DNA of 64,000 nt, taken from positions 1 through 64,000 of the forward strand of contig NZ_JACHCR010000019.1 in the NCBI RefSeq assembly GCF_014205845.1. The letters run 5' to 3'. Positions within the stretch are counted from its first letter, which is position 1; every line of letters begins with the position of its first letter. The DNA is from Mucilaginibacter cryoferens (lineage in GTDB: Bacteria > Bacteroidota > Bacteroidia > Sphingobacteriales > Sphingobacteriaceae). Shown in pieces: positions 7,721 to 15,972 of the stretch. The position numbers were made by a program, and so were the translations under genes. The notes under the pieces are model-generated. The model searched no databases and was not told the origin of the DNA. It saw only the letters and a program-made list of their open reading frames with translations.

Positions 7721-8290
7721 GTGAATAGAGACTTAAAAGCTTCGGCGCCAACAGATAGCGAGATAGTTCTGGGGATACTTAATAATTCGGAAATAGTATT
7801 AAAAAGGTTATACACCACTTACTTCCCGATGATACTACAGTTAATTATCAACAATAACGGGAATGAGGATGAGGCCAAGGATATTTATCAGGAAGCTATC
7901 ATTGTTCTTTATAATAAGGTAAAATCGGGCGAGTTTGAGTTAAGCAGTAAGCTTAAAACTTATATTTATTCGGTTTGCCGCAGGCTTTGGCTTAAAAGGC
8001 TGAGCCAGATGAACAGGTACGGTGGCGACATCAGGGATTTTGAGGAGTACCTGCCTGTTGATGATGAAGTTGAGAAACATAATGACCGGGATATACAGTT
8101 TAATAAAATGGAGGCAGCCCTTCAATTATTAGGCGAACCCTGTAAAACCATTATGGAAGATTTTTATATACATAACAGATCGATGCAGGAGATTTGTGAG
8201 CGTTTTGGTTATACCAATGCCGATAATGCCAAAACACAAAAGTATAAATGCCTGCAAAGGCTGAAGAAGTTATTTTTTCAGCAAAAGTAA
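7721..8290 (+). CDS. ECF-family RNA polymerase sigma factor
   Basis: This is a 189-residue sigma-70 family protein. Region 2 spans about 25-90 (LKRLYTTYFPMIL, NEDEAKDIYQEAIIVLYNK, LKTYIYSVCRRLWLKRL). Region 4 spans about 130-186, with the helix-turn-helix SMQEICERFGYTNADNAKTQKYKCLQRLKKLF. The start is GTG at 7721; the next in-frame ATG (residue 37) would delete region 2.1, so GTG is preferred. The stop is 14 bp before the ATG of the membrane protease gene, which has an AAAGGAG ribosome site, so the two form an operon. Identical promoter motifs upstream and before three nearby lipoprotein genes suggest the factor directs its own transcription and theirs. Assignment as an ECF factor is firm; the regulon is inferred. 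Confidence 0.9.
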   Translation: MNRDLKASAPTDSEIVLGILNNSEIVLKRLYTTYFPMILQLIINNNGNEDEAKDIYQEAIIVLYNKVKSGEFELSSKLKTYIYSVCRRLWLKRLSQMNRYGGDIRDFEEYLPVDDEVEKHNDRDIQFNKMEAALQLLGEPCKTIMEDFYIHNRSMQEICERFGYTNADNAKTQKYKCLQRLKKLFFQQK

Positions 8291-8304
8291 AAGGAGTGTT
8301 AAAG

Positions 8305-9411
8305 ATGAGTGAAAACCTGATTTTGGAATTAGTTGACCGGTACCTTAATGGCGAAATGACCGCCGCCGAACGTGCCGAGTTTGAGATATTGCGTAAAAAG
8401 GACGCAAACGTTGATAGTAAAGTAATTGAGCATAAACTGTTTATTGGTTTAATTAAACAATACGGCGAGCGCCTGGAACTTGAACAACGGTTGGATGCTA
8501 TCCACAGCGAAATTGATGTGCACTCGCTTAAAGAGGAACTGATGATACACCCTAACTGGATAGTTAGCTTGTGGAGACATCATCATTCAAAAATATCTGT
8601 TGCGGCCTCGATTGCCATATTTGCTATTTTGAGTACACTGTTCTTTACCGGTAAGCTAAATAACCACGATTCGAGCTTTGTGGAATTGAAACAGGAGATA
8701 GGGAAAACAAAAGATCAGGCCAAATTGCTGGATCGTAAGCTTGACGGGCTTATTAAAAGCTCAAATACACCCGAAAAGTCGAAGATTACTAATCCAGGCA
8801 ATTTTAGAGGTACTGGTTTTGCCTTATCATCTAATGGCTACATAGCCACAAATTACCATGTAATTAAAGATGCTGATTCGGTATATGTACAAAATGCGGC
8901 TGGCGAATCATTTCATGCCAAGGTAATTTATACCGAACCTCAATATGATATTGCCATTTTGCAGATAAACGATGATTCTTTTAAAGATTTAGGCAATGTG
9001 CCTTACAACTTTAAAAAATCGGTTAGTGATTTAGGAGAAAATGTATACACATTTGGTTATCCAGGCGGTGAAGAGGTTTTTGGCCCAGGTTCATTAACTG
9101 CTGCCACAGGCTATCATGGTGATACATTAAACTATCAGATCTCTATCCCTGTTGATTATGGTAACAGCGGAGGCCCGTTGCTTGATGATAAAGGAAACCT
9201 GATTGGAGTTATCCGCGGCTTGCAAACCCAGGTGGCCGGTGCTGCATTCGCTGTAAAATCGGCTTATTTGTTGAAAACGATACAAAACATCCCTGCCGAT
9301 TCGTTAAGTAAATCGTTAACCTTAAGTACCAAAAATACACTGGCTGGTTTAAGCCGACCACAACAATTAAAGAAACTTAAAAACTATGTTTTCATGGTTA
9401 AAGTTTATTAA
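8305..9411 (+). CDS. Membrane-anchored trypsin-like serine protease with cytosolic anti-sigma-like region
   Basis: This is a 368-residue protein. ATG 8305 is chosen because AAAGGAG lies just upstream. Residues 1-95 are cytosolic: LILELVDRYLNGEMTAAERAEFEILRKKD matches the start of Bacteroidota anti-sigma proteins. One membrane helix (about 97-116) follows the positive stretch RHHHSK, giving an N-in topology. A short coiled coil (about 125-150) leads to a periplasmic trypsin/HtrA-like domain (165-330) with triad His185 (ATNYHVI), Asp215 (YDIAIL) and Ser288 (GNSGGPLL). No PDZ domain is visible. It lies directly downstream of the ECF sigma gene, the usual place for the cognate anti-sigma. I infer that it holds the sigma factor at the membrane and senses or acts on envelope proteins through the protease domain. 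The anti-sigma role is not proven by sequence alone. Confidence 0.85.
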   Translation: MSENLILELVDRYLNGEMTAAERAEFEILRKKDANVDSKVIEHKLFIGLIKQYGERLELEQRLDAIHSEIDVHSLKEELMIHPNWIVSLWRHHHSKISVAASIAIFAILSTLFFTGKLNNHDSSFVELKQEIGKTKDQAKLLDRKLDGLIKSSNTPEKSKITNPGNFRGTGFALSSNGYIATNYHVIKDADSVYVQNAAGESFHAKVIYTEPQYDIAILQINDDSFKDLGNVPYNFKKSVSDLGENVYTFGYPGGEEVFGPGSLTAATGYHGDTLNYQISIPVDYGNSGGPLLDDKGNLIGVIRGLQTQVAGAAFAVKSAYLLKTIQNIPADSLSKSLTLSTKNTLAGLSRPQQLKKLKNYVFMVKVY

Positions 9412-9442
9412 AACGCCCAATACCAATAAAAATTAATAATTG

Positions 9443-9473
9443 AAAAAGAGATATCGAAAGATGTCTCTTTTTT
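9443..9473 (+). terminator. Terminator of the sigma/protease operon
   Basis: The hairpin AAAAAGAGATATC-GAAA-GATGTCTCTTT is followed by a run of T, 32 bp after the protease stop codon. Confidence 0.8.
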
Positions 9474-9530
9474 TTGAGCAAAGATTTTTTTGAGCAAGGA
9501 GCATGGATTTTTGGATGAAGGATTTTTTCT

Positions 9531-9627
9531 GAACCGGGATTAAACAGATCTATAAGATTATGCAGGATTCTTTTCAGTAACGCAATGTCAATCGTGGTAA
9601 TCCAATAATCTGATTAATCCCGGTTCA
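9531..9627. repeat. Imperfect palindrome with GAACCGGGATTAA arms
   Basis: TGAACCGGGATTAA (9531-9544) and TTAATCCCGGTTCA (9614-9627) are a perfect inverted pair. The inner arms CAGAT...AGATTA and TAATCTGA extend the pairing. The right arm recurs near 26411-26435. Confidence 0.6.
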
Positions 9628-9638
9628 GACAATTGCGT

Positions 9639-9719
9639 TAGGGATGGGCGCGGATACCGGCCTATGTGCCTAAGGCCCTGTGTAGTATGAGCAGACAGCC
9701 CGGGCCGTAGGTAACGCTC
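9639..9719. repeat. GC-rich intergenic repeat, copy 1
   Basis: It begins AGGGATGGGCGCGGATACCGG and ends with CAGCCCGGGCCGTAGG, with CGGCC/GGGCCG arms that can pair. A close copy follows the same TTCAGACAA spacer at 26480-26560. It is much richer in GC than the flanks. Confidence 0.65.
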
Positions 9720-9725
9720 AAAAAA

Positions 9726-9755
9726 GTATCAAGTAGTTAGTATCATGTATCAAGA
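9726..9755 (+). repeat. Dispersed GTAGTTAGTATCAAGTA repeat, copy 2
   Basis: GTATCAAGTAGTTAGTATCA followed by TGTATCAAGA, just past the end of nuoD. Related copies are at 5695-5724 and 57364-57393. Confidence 0.6.
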
Positions 9756-9765
9756 TGGTACCGGA

Positions 9766-10995
9766 TTACCTGTCCACCTCTCCCAGCACAAAATCTATGG
9801 AGCCTACAATAGCTATCAGGTCGGCAATGAGTACGCCTTTCGAAATTTCGGGAAGTACAGATAGATTGTTAAAGCTTGGTCCGCGGGCTTTAACGCGGGT
9901 TGGGATCTCGGATTTGCCGTCGGCTACAAAGTAGAAGCCCAGTTCGCCTTTGGCACCTTCGCAGCGTACATAATAGTCTTGCGCTTTGGGGATGGTTTTA
10001 CGGGGCATTTTGGCGCGCGGGTCAAAATCGGGTGTACGTTTCAACTCGTTTTGCAGGCGATCTAGGCATTGTTCTACTATTCTTACAGATTGTTCTATCT
10101 CGTCAACCCGTACTTTATAGCGGTCCCAGCAGTCGCCAACAGTACCCATCAGGCCGGTACCTATCGGGATCTCAAAATCGAGTTCGGGGTAGGCCGAATA
10201 GTTATCTATACGGCGCAGGTCCCATTTTAAACCTGATGCACGCAGCATAGGCCCCGAGCAGCCGTAGTTAATGGCCACATCCAAGGGCAGCACGCCCACG
10301 TTGGCCGTGCGCGATATAAATACCTGGTTATCGGTAAGCAGTTGATTAAGCTCCACCATTTTGGGTTTAAAGTACTCCACAAAATCGCGGCAGCGCTCTT
10401 CAAAACCAACCGGCAAATCGTAAAACAACCCGCCAACCCAAATATAGTTATACAACATGCGCGAGCCTGAAGCCCACTCTAACATGCCCATAATATGTTC
10501 GCGGTCTCTAAAGCACCATAAAAATGGGGTAAAGGCACCAATATCAATACCATAAGTACCAATGGCTATCAGGTGCGATGCAATGCGGTTAAGCTCACAA
10601 ACCAATACACGAATGTATTCTACCCGTTTAGGGATATCCTTATCAATCCCCATCATGCGTTCAACACCCATTACAAATGCATGGCTGTTGTTCATAGAGG
10701 CCAGGTAATCCAGCCTATCGGTAAAAGGGATGGTTTGCTGGTAGGTTAGGCATTCGGCATGTTTTTCGAAACAGCGGTGCAGGTAGCCAATATGCGGTAT
10801 AACTTCTTTTACAATCTCGCCATCGGTTATCAGCTCCAAACGCAATACGCCGTGGGTAGATGGATGCTGAGGCCCCATATTGAGCACCATATCTTCTACG
10901 CTGGCATCAGCAATTTTTTTATTGTAATTAAGTAGCGCTTCCTCGTATTTAGAATTAGTGATAACCAATGTTGTGTGCTGTTTTGTTACTGCCAA
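9766..10995 (-). CDS. nuoD: NADH-quinone oxidoreductase subunit D
   Basis: This is a 409-residue protein of normal NuoD length. It is the 49-kDa-type subunit of respiratory complex I, which together with NuoB forms the quinone-reduction site in the peripheral arm. Hallmarks are MGPQHPSTHGVLRL near residue 40, HIGYLHRCFEK, the central PFTDRLDYLASM, and the closing IVGSIDFVLGEVDR that is typical of the family. It stands alone on the minus strand, while nuoA and nuoB lie 3.3 kb away on the other strand and nuoC is at 28 kb. Complex I genes are therefore split in this genome. The identification is certain. Confidence 0.98.
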   Translation of the reverse strand: MAVTKQHTTLVITNSKYEEALLNYNKKIADASVEDMVLNMGPQHPSTHGVLRLELITDGEIVKEVIPHIGYLHRCFEKHAECLTYQQTIPFTDRLDYLASMNNSHAFVMGVERMMGIDKDIPKRVEYIRVLVCELNRIASHLIAIGTYGIDIGAFTPFLWCFRDREHIMGMLEWASGSRMLYNYIWVGGLFYDLPVGFEERCRDFVEYFKPKMVELNQLLTDNQVFISRTANVGVLPLDVAINYGCSGPMLRASGLKWDLRRIDNYSAYPELDFEIPIGTGLMGTVGDCWDRYKVRVDEIEQSVRIVEQCLDRLQNELKRTPDFDPRAKMPRKTIPKAQDYYVRCEGAKGELGFYFVADGKSEIPTRVKARGPSFNNLSVLPEISKGVLIADLIAIVGSIDFVLGEVDR

Positions 10996-11088
10996 AAATC
11001 AGCATTTTTTTTGTTTGTAAAGCTATATTGCTGTAAAAATCTACAAATGTTATAGAGATTATAGAACACATTAAATTGCGAAAAGCTT

Positions 11089-11937
11089 CTATTTTCCCTT
11101 TAAACTTTCGCTAATCTTTGATGTTTGCGTGGCCACAGCCGCATAAGCATACATGGCAACAGCCTTCAGTTTACTCTGGCGTTTTTTAAATGTCCATACA
11201 TCCTCCATAAATTCTTTATGGTTTTTGCTGTTCAGGGTATCAAACGCAACCGAAATAGTTGGTGTAAGCGAGTAAGCGGTATGCCAGGTACCAAAAGGGA
11301 TAAATAGTGTTTCGCCGGGGCCTACTACAAAGTTAATAGGCGTGGCATCTTTAAATAGGGGGTGTTTATCGTAATCGGGGTCAAATACGTTTACTTCAGA
11401 ACGCCATGGATCATCGGGGCGGGGGTATAGCATGTGCTCTTGTCCGCGCGGAAAAACGGTAAAGCGTTTTTGGCCATAAAGTTGGGTTATCCAGGCGTTA
11501 AGGTGGTAGTAATCAATATGCATGTATGGGAATTTACCACCCGGTCCGCCTATAAATAATTCTGTAGCGCCGCCCCATTTACCTATGCTGAACATTTTAT
11601 TTTTAAGCCAGTTGGGCGAAGCATAGTTAAGATCCAGGGGATCTAAAAGCGGCATCAACTCGGGTATGGTTGCCGGTATATCGAATATAATGGGATAAAC
11701 GGCAGGCTTTTCTTCGGTACTGGCCTCAACCATATCCATAGCCTCTTTCATGCTGAGGATATTACCCCTTACGTCGGTTTTTCTATCGGGATAGTTTTCC
11801 CTAAACCAATCCGGACTGAACAAACCATTTGCCTTCCAAACTTTGGCGGCATTGGTAAAAACCAGCGGTATACCCGGTTTATAATGCTCTTCCATAAATT
11901 CGTGGTAGGTAATATTGTCTCTTCTAATGATGTCCAT
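11089..11937 (-). CDS. Cupin-like JmjC-domain protein (putative 2-oxoglutarate oxygenase)
   Basis: This is a 282-residue protein of the cupin_8/JmjC group. The iron-binding facial triad is visible as His140 and Asp142 (PYMHIDYYHLNAW) and His219 (PFGTWHTAYS). Lys157 (YGQKRFTVFP) is placed to bind 2-oxoglutarate. These proteins hydroxylate protein side chains or small molecules; the substrate here cannot be read from sequence. There is no signal peptide, so it is cytosolic. It is monocistronic, downstream of the divergent promoter region shared with a glycosyltransferase gene. All metal ligands are present, so it should be active. Confidence 0.85.
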   Translation of the reverse strand: MDIIRRDNITYHEFMEEHYKPGIPLVFTNAAKVWKANGLFSPDWFRENYPDRKTDVRGNILSMKEAMDMVEASTEEKPAVYPIIFDIPATIPELMPLLDPLDLNYASPNWLKNKMFSIGKWGGATELFIGGPGGKFPYMHIDYYHLNAWITQLYGQKRFTVFPRGQEHMLYPRPDDPWRSEVNVFDPDYDKHPLFKDATPINFVVGPGETLFIPFGTWHTAYSLTPTISVAFDTLNSKNHKEFMEDVWTFKKRQSKLKAVAMYAYAAVATQTSKISESLKGK

Positions 11938-12118
11938 GGTTTATATACAGGTTTGATACAATCTTAAGTAAAAAATTTAACTATTTAGCGGGTATTTAGG
12001 CAATAGCATTCACTGTTTTAGCGGTGTATTTTTACGGTAAAGCAGGAGGGGAAGTTATGTACCTGCGTTTCATTATCATGCGAAAATAACTTATAGCTAT
12101 AACCAATTACAAATTAAA

Positions 12119-12126
12119 TACCTTTG
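12119..12126 (+). promoter_or_regulatory. TAnnTTTG -7 box, 5 bp before the glycosyltransferase ATG
   Basis: TACCTTTG matches the Bacteroidota -7 consensus TAnnTTTG. It lies 5 bp from ATG 12132, which places the likely transcription start at the start codon. No clear -33 TTTG is seen. Confidence 0.45.
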
Positions 12127-12131
12127 CCTTA

Positions 12132-13013
12132 ATGAAAGTATCCGGATTTACATTTATCAGAAACGCGGTTAAAAACGATTACCCTATAGTTGAAGCCATA
12201 AACTCTATTTTGCCCCTTTGCGATGAGTTTATAGTAGCCGCCGGTAACTCTGATGATGGCACCCGCGAATTGATTGAAGCCATAGGTTCGCCTAAAATTA
12301 AGATCATCGATACCGTTTGGGACGATTCGCTGAAAGACGGCGGCCGTGTTTTTGCGGTTGAAACGGATAAGGCTTTTGCGGCCATATCGGCCGATAGCGA
12401 CTGGGCTTTTTATATCCAGGGCGACGAGGCCGTACATGAGCAATACCATCCGCTTATTAAAAAGGAGATGGAAGATGCTTTAAATAAGCCCAATATTGAA
12501 GGCTTGCTGTTTAAATACGTGCATTTTTACGGCTCTTATGATTACTACGGCGATTCGCGCCGATGGTACCGCCGCGAAATCCGCTTGCTTAAAAACATAA
12601 AGGGCATCCATGCTTACCGCGATGCACAGGGTTTTAGGCTGGATAACCGCAAGATAAAAGTAAAGCTTATTGATGCTTACATATACCACTATGGCTGGGC
12701 CAAACCGCCGCATGGGTTAAATAACAAGATTCGCAATTTTAATAAGTTTTACCATGATGATGCCTGGATGGAGCAAAACCTGCCGGCAACTTATGAGTTT
12801 GATTACAGCAATGCCGATAAGCTGGTACGGTTTACCGGCACCCACCCGGCAGCAATGCAAAAACGCATAACAGCCACCAACTGGAATATTGATTTTGACG
12901 AAAAAAAACTGCGCAGCTCCATGACCTTTAGGCGCAAATTTTTACAGTTTGTAGAAAAATACACCGGTTGGCGAATTAGCGAGTACCGGAATTATGAAAT
13001 TGTAGAGCGGTAA
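12132..13013 (+). CDS. Family 2-like glycosyltransferase
   Basis: This is a 293-residue protein with a GT-A-type start: MKVSGFTFIRNAVKNDYPIVEAINSILPL, then CDEFIVAAGNSDDGTRELI, the usual nucleotide-sugar-binding pattern. The metal-binding acidic motif is FYIQGDEAVHE (about 96-105). The C-terminal third is basic and aromatic. There is no membrane helix, so it acts in the cytosol or at the inner membrane face, probably in cell-envelope glycan synthesis. No other glycan genes are adjacent, so the acceptor is unknown. It is divergent from the JmjC gene. Confidence 0.88.
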   Translation: MKVSGFTFIRNAVKNDYPIVEAINSILPLCDEFIVAAGNSDDGTRELIEAIGSPKIKIIDTVWDDSLKDGGRVFAVETDKAFAAISADSDWAFYIQGDEAVHEQYHPLIKKEMEDALNKPNIEGLLFKYVHFYGSYDYYGDSRRWYRREIRLLKNIKGIHAYRDAQGFRLDNRKIKVKLIDAYIYHYGWAKPPHGLNNKIRNFNKFYHDDAWMEQNLPATYEFDYSNADKLVRFTGTHPAAMQKRITATNWNIDFDEKKLRSSMTFRRKFLQFVEKYTGWRISEYRNYEIVER

Positions 13014-13088
13014 AGAGTAACTTAAAAGCGGTGGAGAGACCCTGCGGAAACAGAACCTCTCAGACTTTACTGACTTTCCGACTCTTCA

Positions 13089-14303
13089 TCATATATTTTG
13101 CGCTATCACAAAACCGCTGGCCCAGGCCCATTGAAAATTATAGCCGCCAAGCCAGCCGGTAACATCCACACATTCGCCGCCGAAGAATAAACCGGGAACT
13201 TTTTTGGCTTCTAATGTTTTAGACGATAGCTCATCAGTTGATACACCGCCGCGCATCACTTCGGCTTTATCGTAACCTTTATCGCCGGCGGGCTTTACTT
13301 TAAACTCGTGAATAAGTTGACTAATGTCTTCAATTTCGGTTTTGGTGAGCGATGCCAGGTTTTTCTCTACCGGCAGTTTATCGCTCAACGCTTCGGCAAA
13401 TTTGCGGGTATACAAGTTTGCCAGGTAAGCCAGTAGCATTTTTTTGCCGTTGGTTTCTTTTTCCTGCTGAATAAGGTCGGCTATGTTTTGGTTGGGAAGC
13501 AGGTCGATGTTGATGGTTTCGCCGGGTTTCCAGTACGATGAAATTTGTAATATCGCCGGCCCGCTCAATCCCCAGTGGGTAAACAGTATGTTTTCTTCAA
13601 AGCTGATCCTATCATTCCAAACCCGGCAAAATATGCTGTTGCCGCTCAGCTGCTCGTACCAGGGCTGGTCTTTACCGGTAATGGTAAGCGGTACCAGGGC
13701 AGGGGCGGTATCTGCTATTTTTAAATCAAACTGGCGGGCGGTGCGCAAACCAAAATCGGTGGCACCCATTTTGGGGATGGGTAAGCCTCCGGCTGCTATT
13801 ACCACGCTTGGCGCGCTTATAAACTCCTGCCTGCCATTAATTTCTACCCGCACGGTAAAGCCGTCGTCGGTTTTTTCAACCATTTTTACATCTGCGTTGC
13901 ACCAGATCAACTGGTCCATATCGGTACAGAGATTAGTGAATACCTCTACTATGTCTTTAGCCTTATCACTCGCCGGAAACAACTGACCCAAAGTTTTTTC
14001 TTTACCCTCTATACCGTAAGTTTCAAAAAAACTAATGGTATCCTCTACCGTCCATTGCGAAAATGCCGATTTACAGAAGTGCGGATTTTGGGAAATAAAC
14101 TGCTGATCTGTAGCGTACATGTTGGTGTAATTACACCTGCCGCCACCGCTTATCAGTATTTTGGCGCCTACGCGGTCGGCCTTTTCCAGTACCAGGGTAC
14201 GCTTGCCCAAAAAGCCGGCCTGCACGGCGCACATTAGTCCGCACGCTCCACCGCCAATAATTATTGCATCAAAATCTGTTTGTTTTCTTAGTTTTGTAGT
14301 CAT
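13089..14303 (-). CDS. NAD(P)/FAD-dependent oxidoreductase, HI0933/BaiN family
   Basis: This is a 404-residue flavoprotein starting [23 protein letters not shown]. It has the FAD Rossmann motif at residues 13-20, the family motif LISGGGRCNYTN, and the closing segment GLFFGGECVDVTGWLGGYNFQWAWASG typical of HI0933/BaiN (YhiN) proteins. Family members are cytosolic FAD oxidoreductases of mostly unknown substrate; BaiN acts on bile-acid intermediates. ATG 14303 overlaps the start codon of nuoA on the opposite strand within one CATG. A longer frame upstream would lie antisense to nuoA and is rejected. The gene is complete and of normal length. Confidence 0.9.
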   Translation of the reverse strand: MTTKLRKQTDFDAIIIGGGACGLMCAVQAGFLGKRTLVLEKADRVGAKILISGGGRCNYTNMYATDQQFISQNPHFCKSAFSQWTVEDTISFFETYGIEGKEKTLGQLFPASDKAKDIVEVFTNLCTDMDQLIWCNADVKMVEKTDDGFTVRVEINGRQEFISAPSVVIAAGGLPIPKMGATDFGLRTARQFDLKIADTAPALVPLTITGKDQPWYEQLSGNSIFCRVWNDRISFEENILFTHWGLSGPAILQISSYWKPGETINIDLLPNQNIADLIQQEKETNGKKMLLAYLANLYTRKFAEALSDKLPVEKNLASLTKTEIEDISQLIHEFKVKPAGDKGYDKAEVMRGGVSTDELSSKTLEAKKVPGLFFGGECVDVTGWLGGYNFQWAWASGFVIAQNI

Positions 14304-14913
14304 GACCGAGGTTTCGCAAATATCAGAATTTGGAAAGATACTCATCTTTCTCATCACCGGAATAATTATGGTGTGTGTGATATTTTTTTTCAACCGTTTA
14401 TTGGCCCCCAATAACCCCAATTACGAGAAGCTAACTTCCTATGAATGTGGAGAAGAGCCCACTGGGAATGCCTGGTTACCCTTTAATTCGCGTTTTTACG
14501 TTATTGCATTAATATTTTTATTGTTTGATGTAGAAATGGTTTTTGTGTTTCCCTGGGCTACGGTTTTTGGTAATCATGAGCTGATTGCCACAGATTCGCG
14601 CTGGGGGTGGTTCTCTTTAGTCGAAATGTTCATCTTTTTAGGCATCCTGATATTAGGCCTGGTTTACGTTTGGGCCAAAGGCGATCTGGAATGGATAAAA
14701 GCCAAACCAACCGTACCCACTACGGATGTAAACATCCCCGCATCGTTTTACGAGCAGTTGAATATGGAACAAGGTAAATTTGTTGTAAAACCATTTAGCC
14801 TCACCAATGAACTTGTTATTGCCGAGCCTGTTGCTGCCGATGTACCTGTAGAAGTGGCACCTGTACGCAAACCAATGTTTAAACCCACCTTTAAAAAGCC
14901 CACAAATGAGTAG
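14302..14913 (+). CDS. nuoA: NADH-quinone oxidoreductase subunit A with C-terminal extension
   Basis: This is a 203-residue membrane subunit of complex I. Three helices are visible (about 10-32, 70-95 and 102-122), with the conserved motifs [19 protein letters not shown] and [21 protein letters not shown]. Typical NuoA is about 120-150 residues; here an extra approximately 70-residue tail rich in Pro, Val and Lys follows the last helix. ATG 14302 is chosen because [12 protein letters not shown] directly precedes helix 1. This ATG shares two bases with the start codon of the minus-strand flavoprotein gene. The 3' end overlaps nuoB by 8 bp, indicating translational coupling. Confidence 0.95.
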   Translation: MTEVSQISEFGKILIFLITGIIMVCVIFFFNRLLAPNNPNYEKLTSYECGEEPTGNAWLPFNSRFYVIALIFLLFDVEMVFVFPWATVFGNHELIATDSRWGWFSLVEMFIFLGILILGLVYVWAKGDLEWIKAKPTVPTTDVNIPASFYEQLNMEQGKFVVKPFSLTNELVIAEPVAADVPVEVAPVRKPMFKPTFKKPTNE

Positions 14914-15388
14914 CGATATAACCAGCGAAGACGGCGGTGTAGTGATCACCAAAATGAACGATCTGCTTAACTGGGCGCGTTTATCGTCCTTGTGGCCCCT
15001 GAGTTTTGGTATTGCCTGCTGCGCTATTGAAATGATGGGCTCTATGGCATCAACTTATGATCTGGATCGTTTTGGCGTTTTCCCGCGCCCATCTGCCCGC
15101 CAGGCCGATGTTATCATTATAGCCGGCACCGTTACCTTTAAAATGGCCGAGCGCATTAAACGCTTATATGAGCAAATGCCCGAGCCTAAATATGTGATCA
15201 GCATGGGATCATGCTCTAACTGTGGTGGCCCTTACTGGCAGCATGGTTACCACGTGGTAAAAGGGGTTGACAGGGTTATCCCGGTTGATGTATACGTACA
15301 AGGCTGCCCGCCCCGCCCCGAGGCTTTAATAGGTGCTATATTGGAGTTACAGAAAAAGATTGAAGGGGAGCATTTGATAAAGGCGTAG
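14906..15388 (+). CDS. nuoB: NADH-quinone oxidoreductase subunit B
   Basis: This is a 160-residue subunit that carries the terminal [4Fe-4S] cluster N2 of complex I. The four cluster ligands are all present: Cys38-Cys39 ([10 protein letters not shown]), Cys103 ([10 protein letters not shown]) and Cys134 ([10 protein letters not shown]). The length is normal. It overlaps the 3' end of nuoA by 8 bp. It is followed by an unrelated secreted protein gene rather than nuoC, so the usual nuoABCD order is broken here. Confidence 0.98.
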   Translation: MSSDITSEDGGVVITKMNDLLNWARLSSLWPLSFGIACCAIEMMGSMASTYDLDRFGVFPRPSARQADVIIIAGTVTFKMAERIKRLYEQMPEPKYVISMGSCSNCGGPYWQHGYHVVKGVDRVIPVDVYVQGCPPRPEALIGAILELQKKIEGEHLIKA

Positions 15389-15402
15389 ATTGATATCCAA
15401 TA

Positions 15403-15957
15403 ATGAAAAAACTATTTGCAATCCTATTAATCATTTTAGCTGCAAAAGTTTGCCTCGCACAAAGCGCTGATCGAAAAGTTATTGCTCAATTATATAACAA
15501 AACGGTAGAAAACTATTTTGCTAAATTAGCCTTGATTGCAATTAAGGCTGCCCCAGCAATAAAACCCCAATTTATATTAATTGGCGACTCCATTGCCTCC
15601 AACATTGGTACTTACCCCAATTTTACCCTCAAAGTTGTAAAAGACCAAAATGACGGCATACGTGAAATTGAAAAACTGCCAGGAAAAACGGGCACAATCA
15701 ACGTTATTACCCAAAAGTTTAGCGCAGATACATTGGATATTAGTATAAGCAACTGGATTGTTAGGGTGAAAAGGGCTATCGGTATACGTGACTGGCACCT
15801 TGTTACAAAACACATTTATTTGCTTGCAAATTGCGGTGGCACCAATGGATATATCCCAAGCGGCAGGTTAGTCTACAATCGATCATCTCAATTGTGGACT
15901 TATAGTTCTGGCGAAGAGGTGTTTGCCGAAATGAACAGGAGAAATTATAAACTTTAA
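15403..15957 (+). CDS. Secreted protein of unknown function
   Basis: This is a 184-residue protein with a signal peptide (MKKLFAILLIILAAKVCLAQ, cleavage after AQ). The mature part is basic and mixed alpha/beta (for example FILIGDSIASNIGTYPNFTLKVV and NWIVRVKRAIGIRDWHLVTKHIYLL) without a family I recognise. It is predicted to be periplasmic. It begins 14 bp after nuoB and is followed 15 bp later by a secreted esterase gene, so it may be read through from nuoAB or form a two-gene unit with the esterase. Confidence 0.65.
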   Translation: MKKLFAILLIILAAKVCLAQSADRKVIAQLYNKTVENYFAKLALIAIKAAPAIKPQFILIGDSIASNIGTYPNFTLKVVKDQNDGIREIEKLPGKTGTINVITQKFSADTLDISISNWIVRVKRAIGIRDWHLVTKHIYLLANCGGTNGYIPSGRLVYNRSSQLWTYSSGEEVFAEMNRRNYKL

Positions 15958-15972
15958 CCTAAGCAACCTATT

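Noticed and set aside
8248..8304. Longer start for the membrane protease overlapping the sigma gene
   Set aside because: The extra 19 residues overlap the sigma gene in another frame, and AAAGGAG sits correctly before ATG 8305.
14304..14420. N-terminal extension of the BaiN-type flavoprotein
   Set aside because: The extra 39 residues lie antisense to the start of nuoA and precede the normal Rossmann start without any homology.
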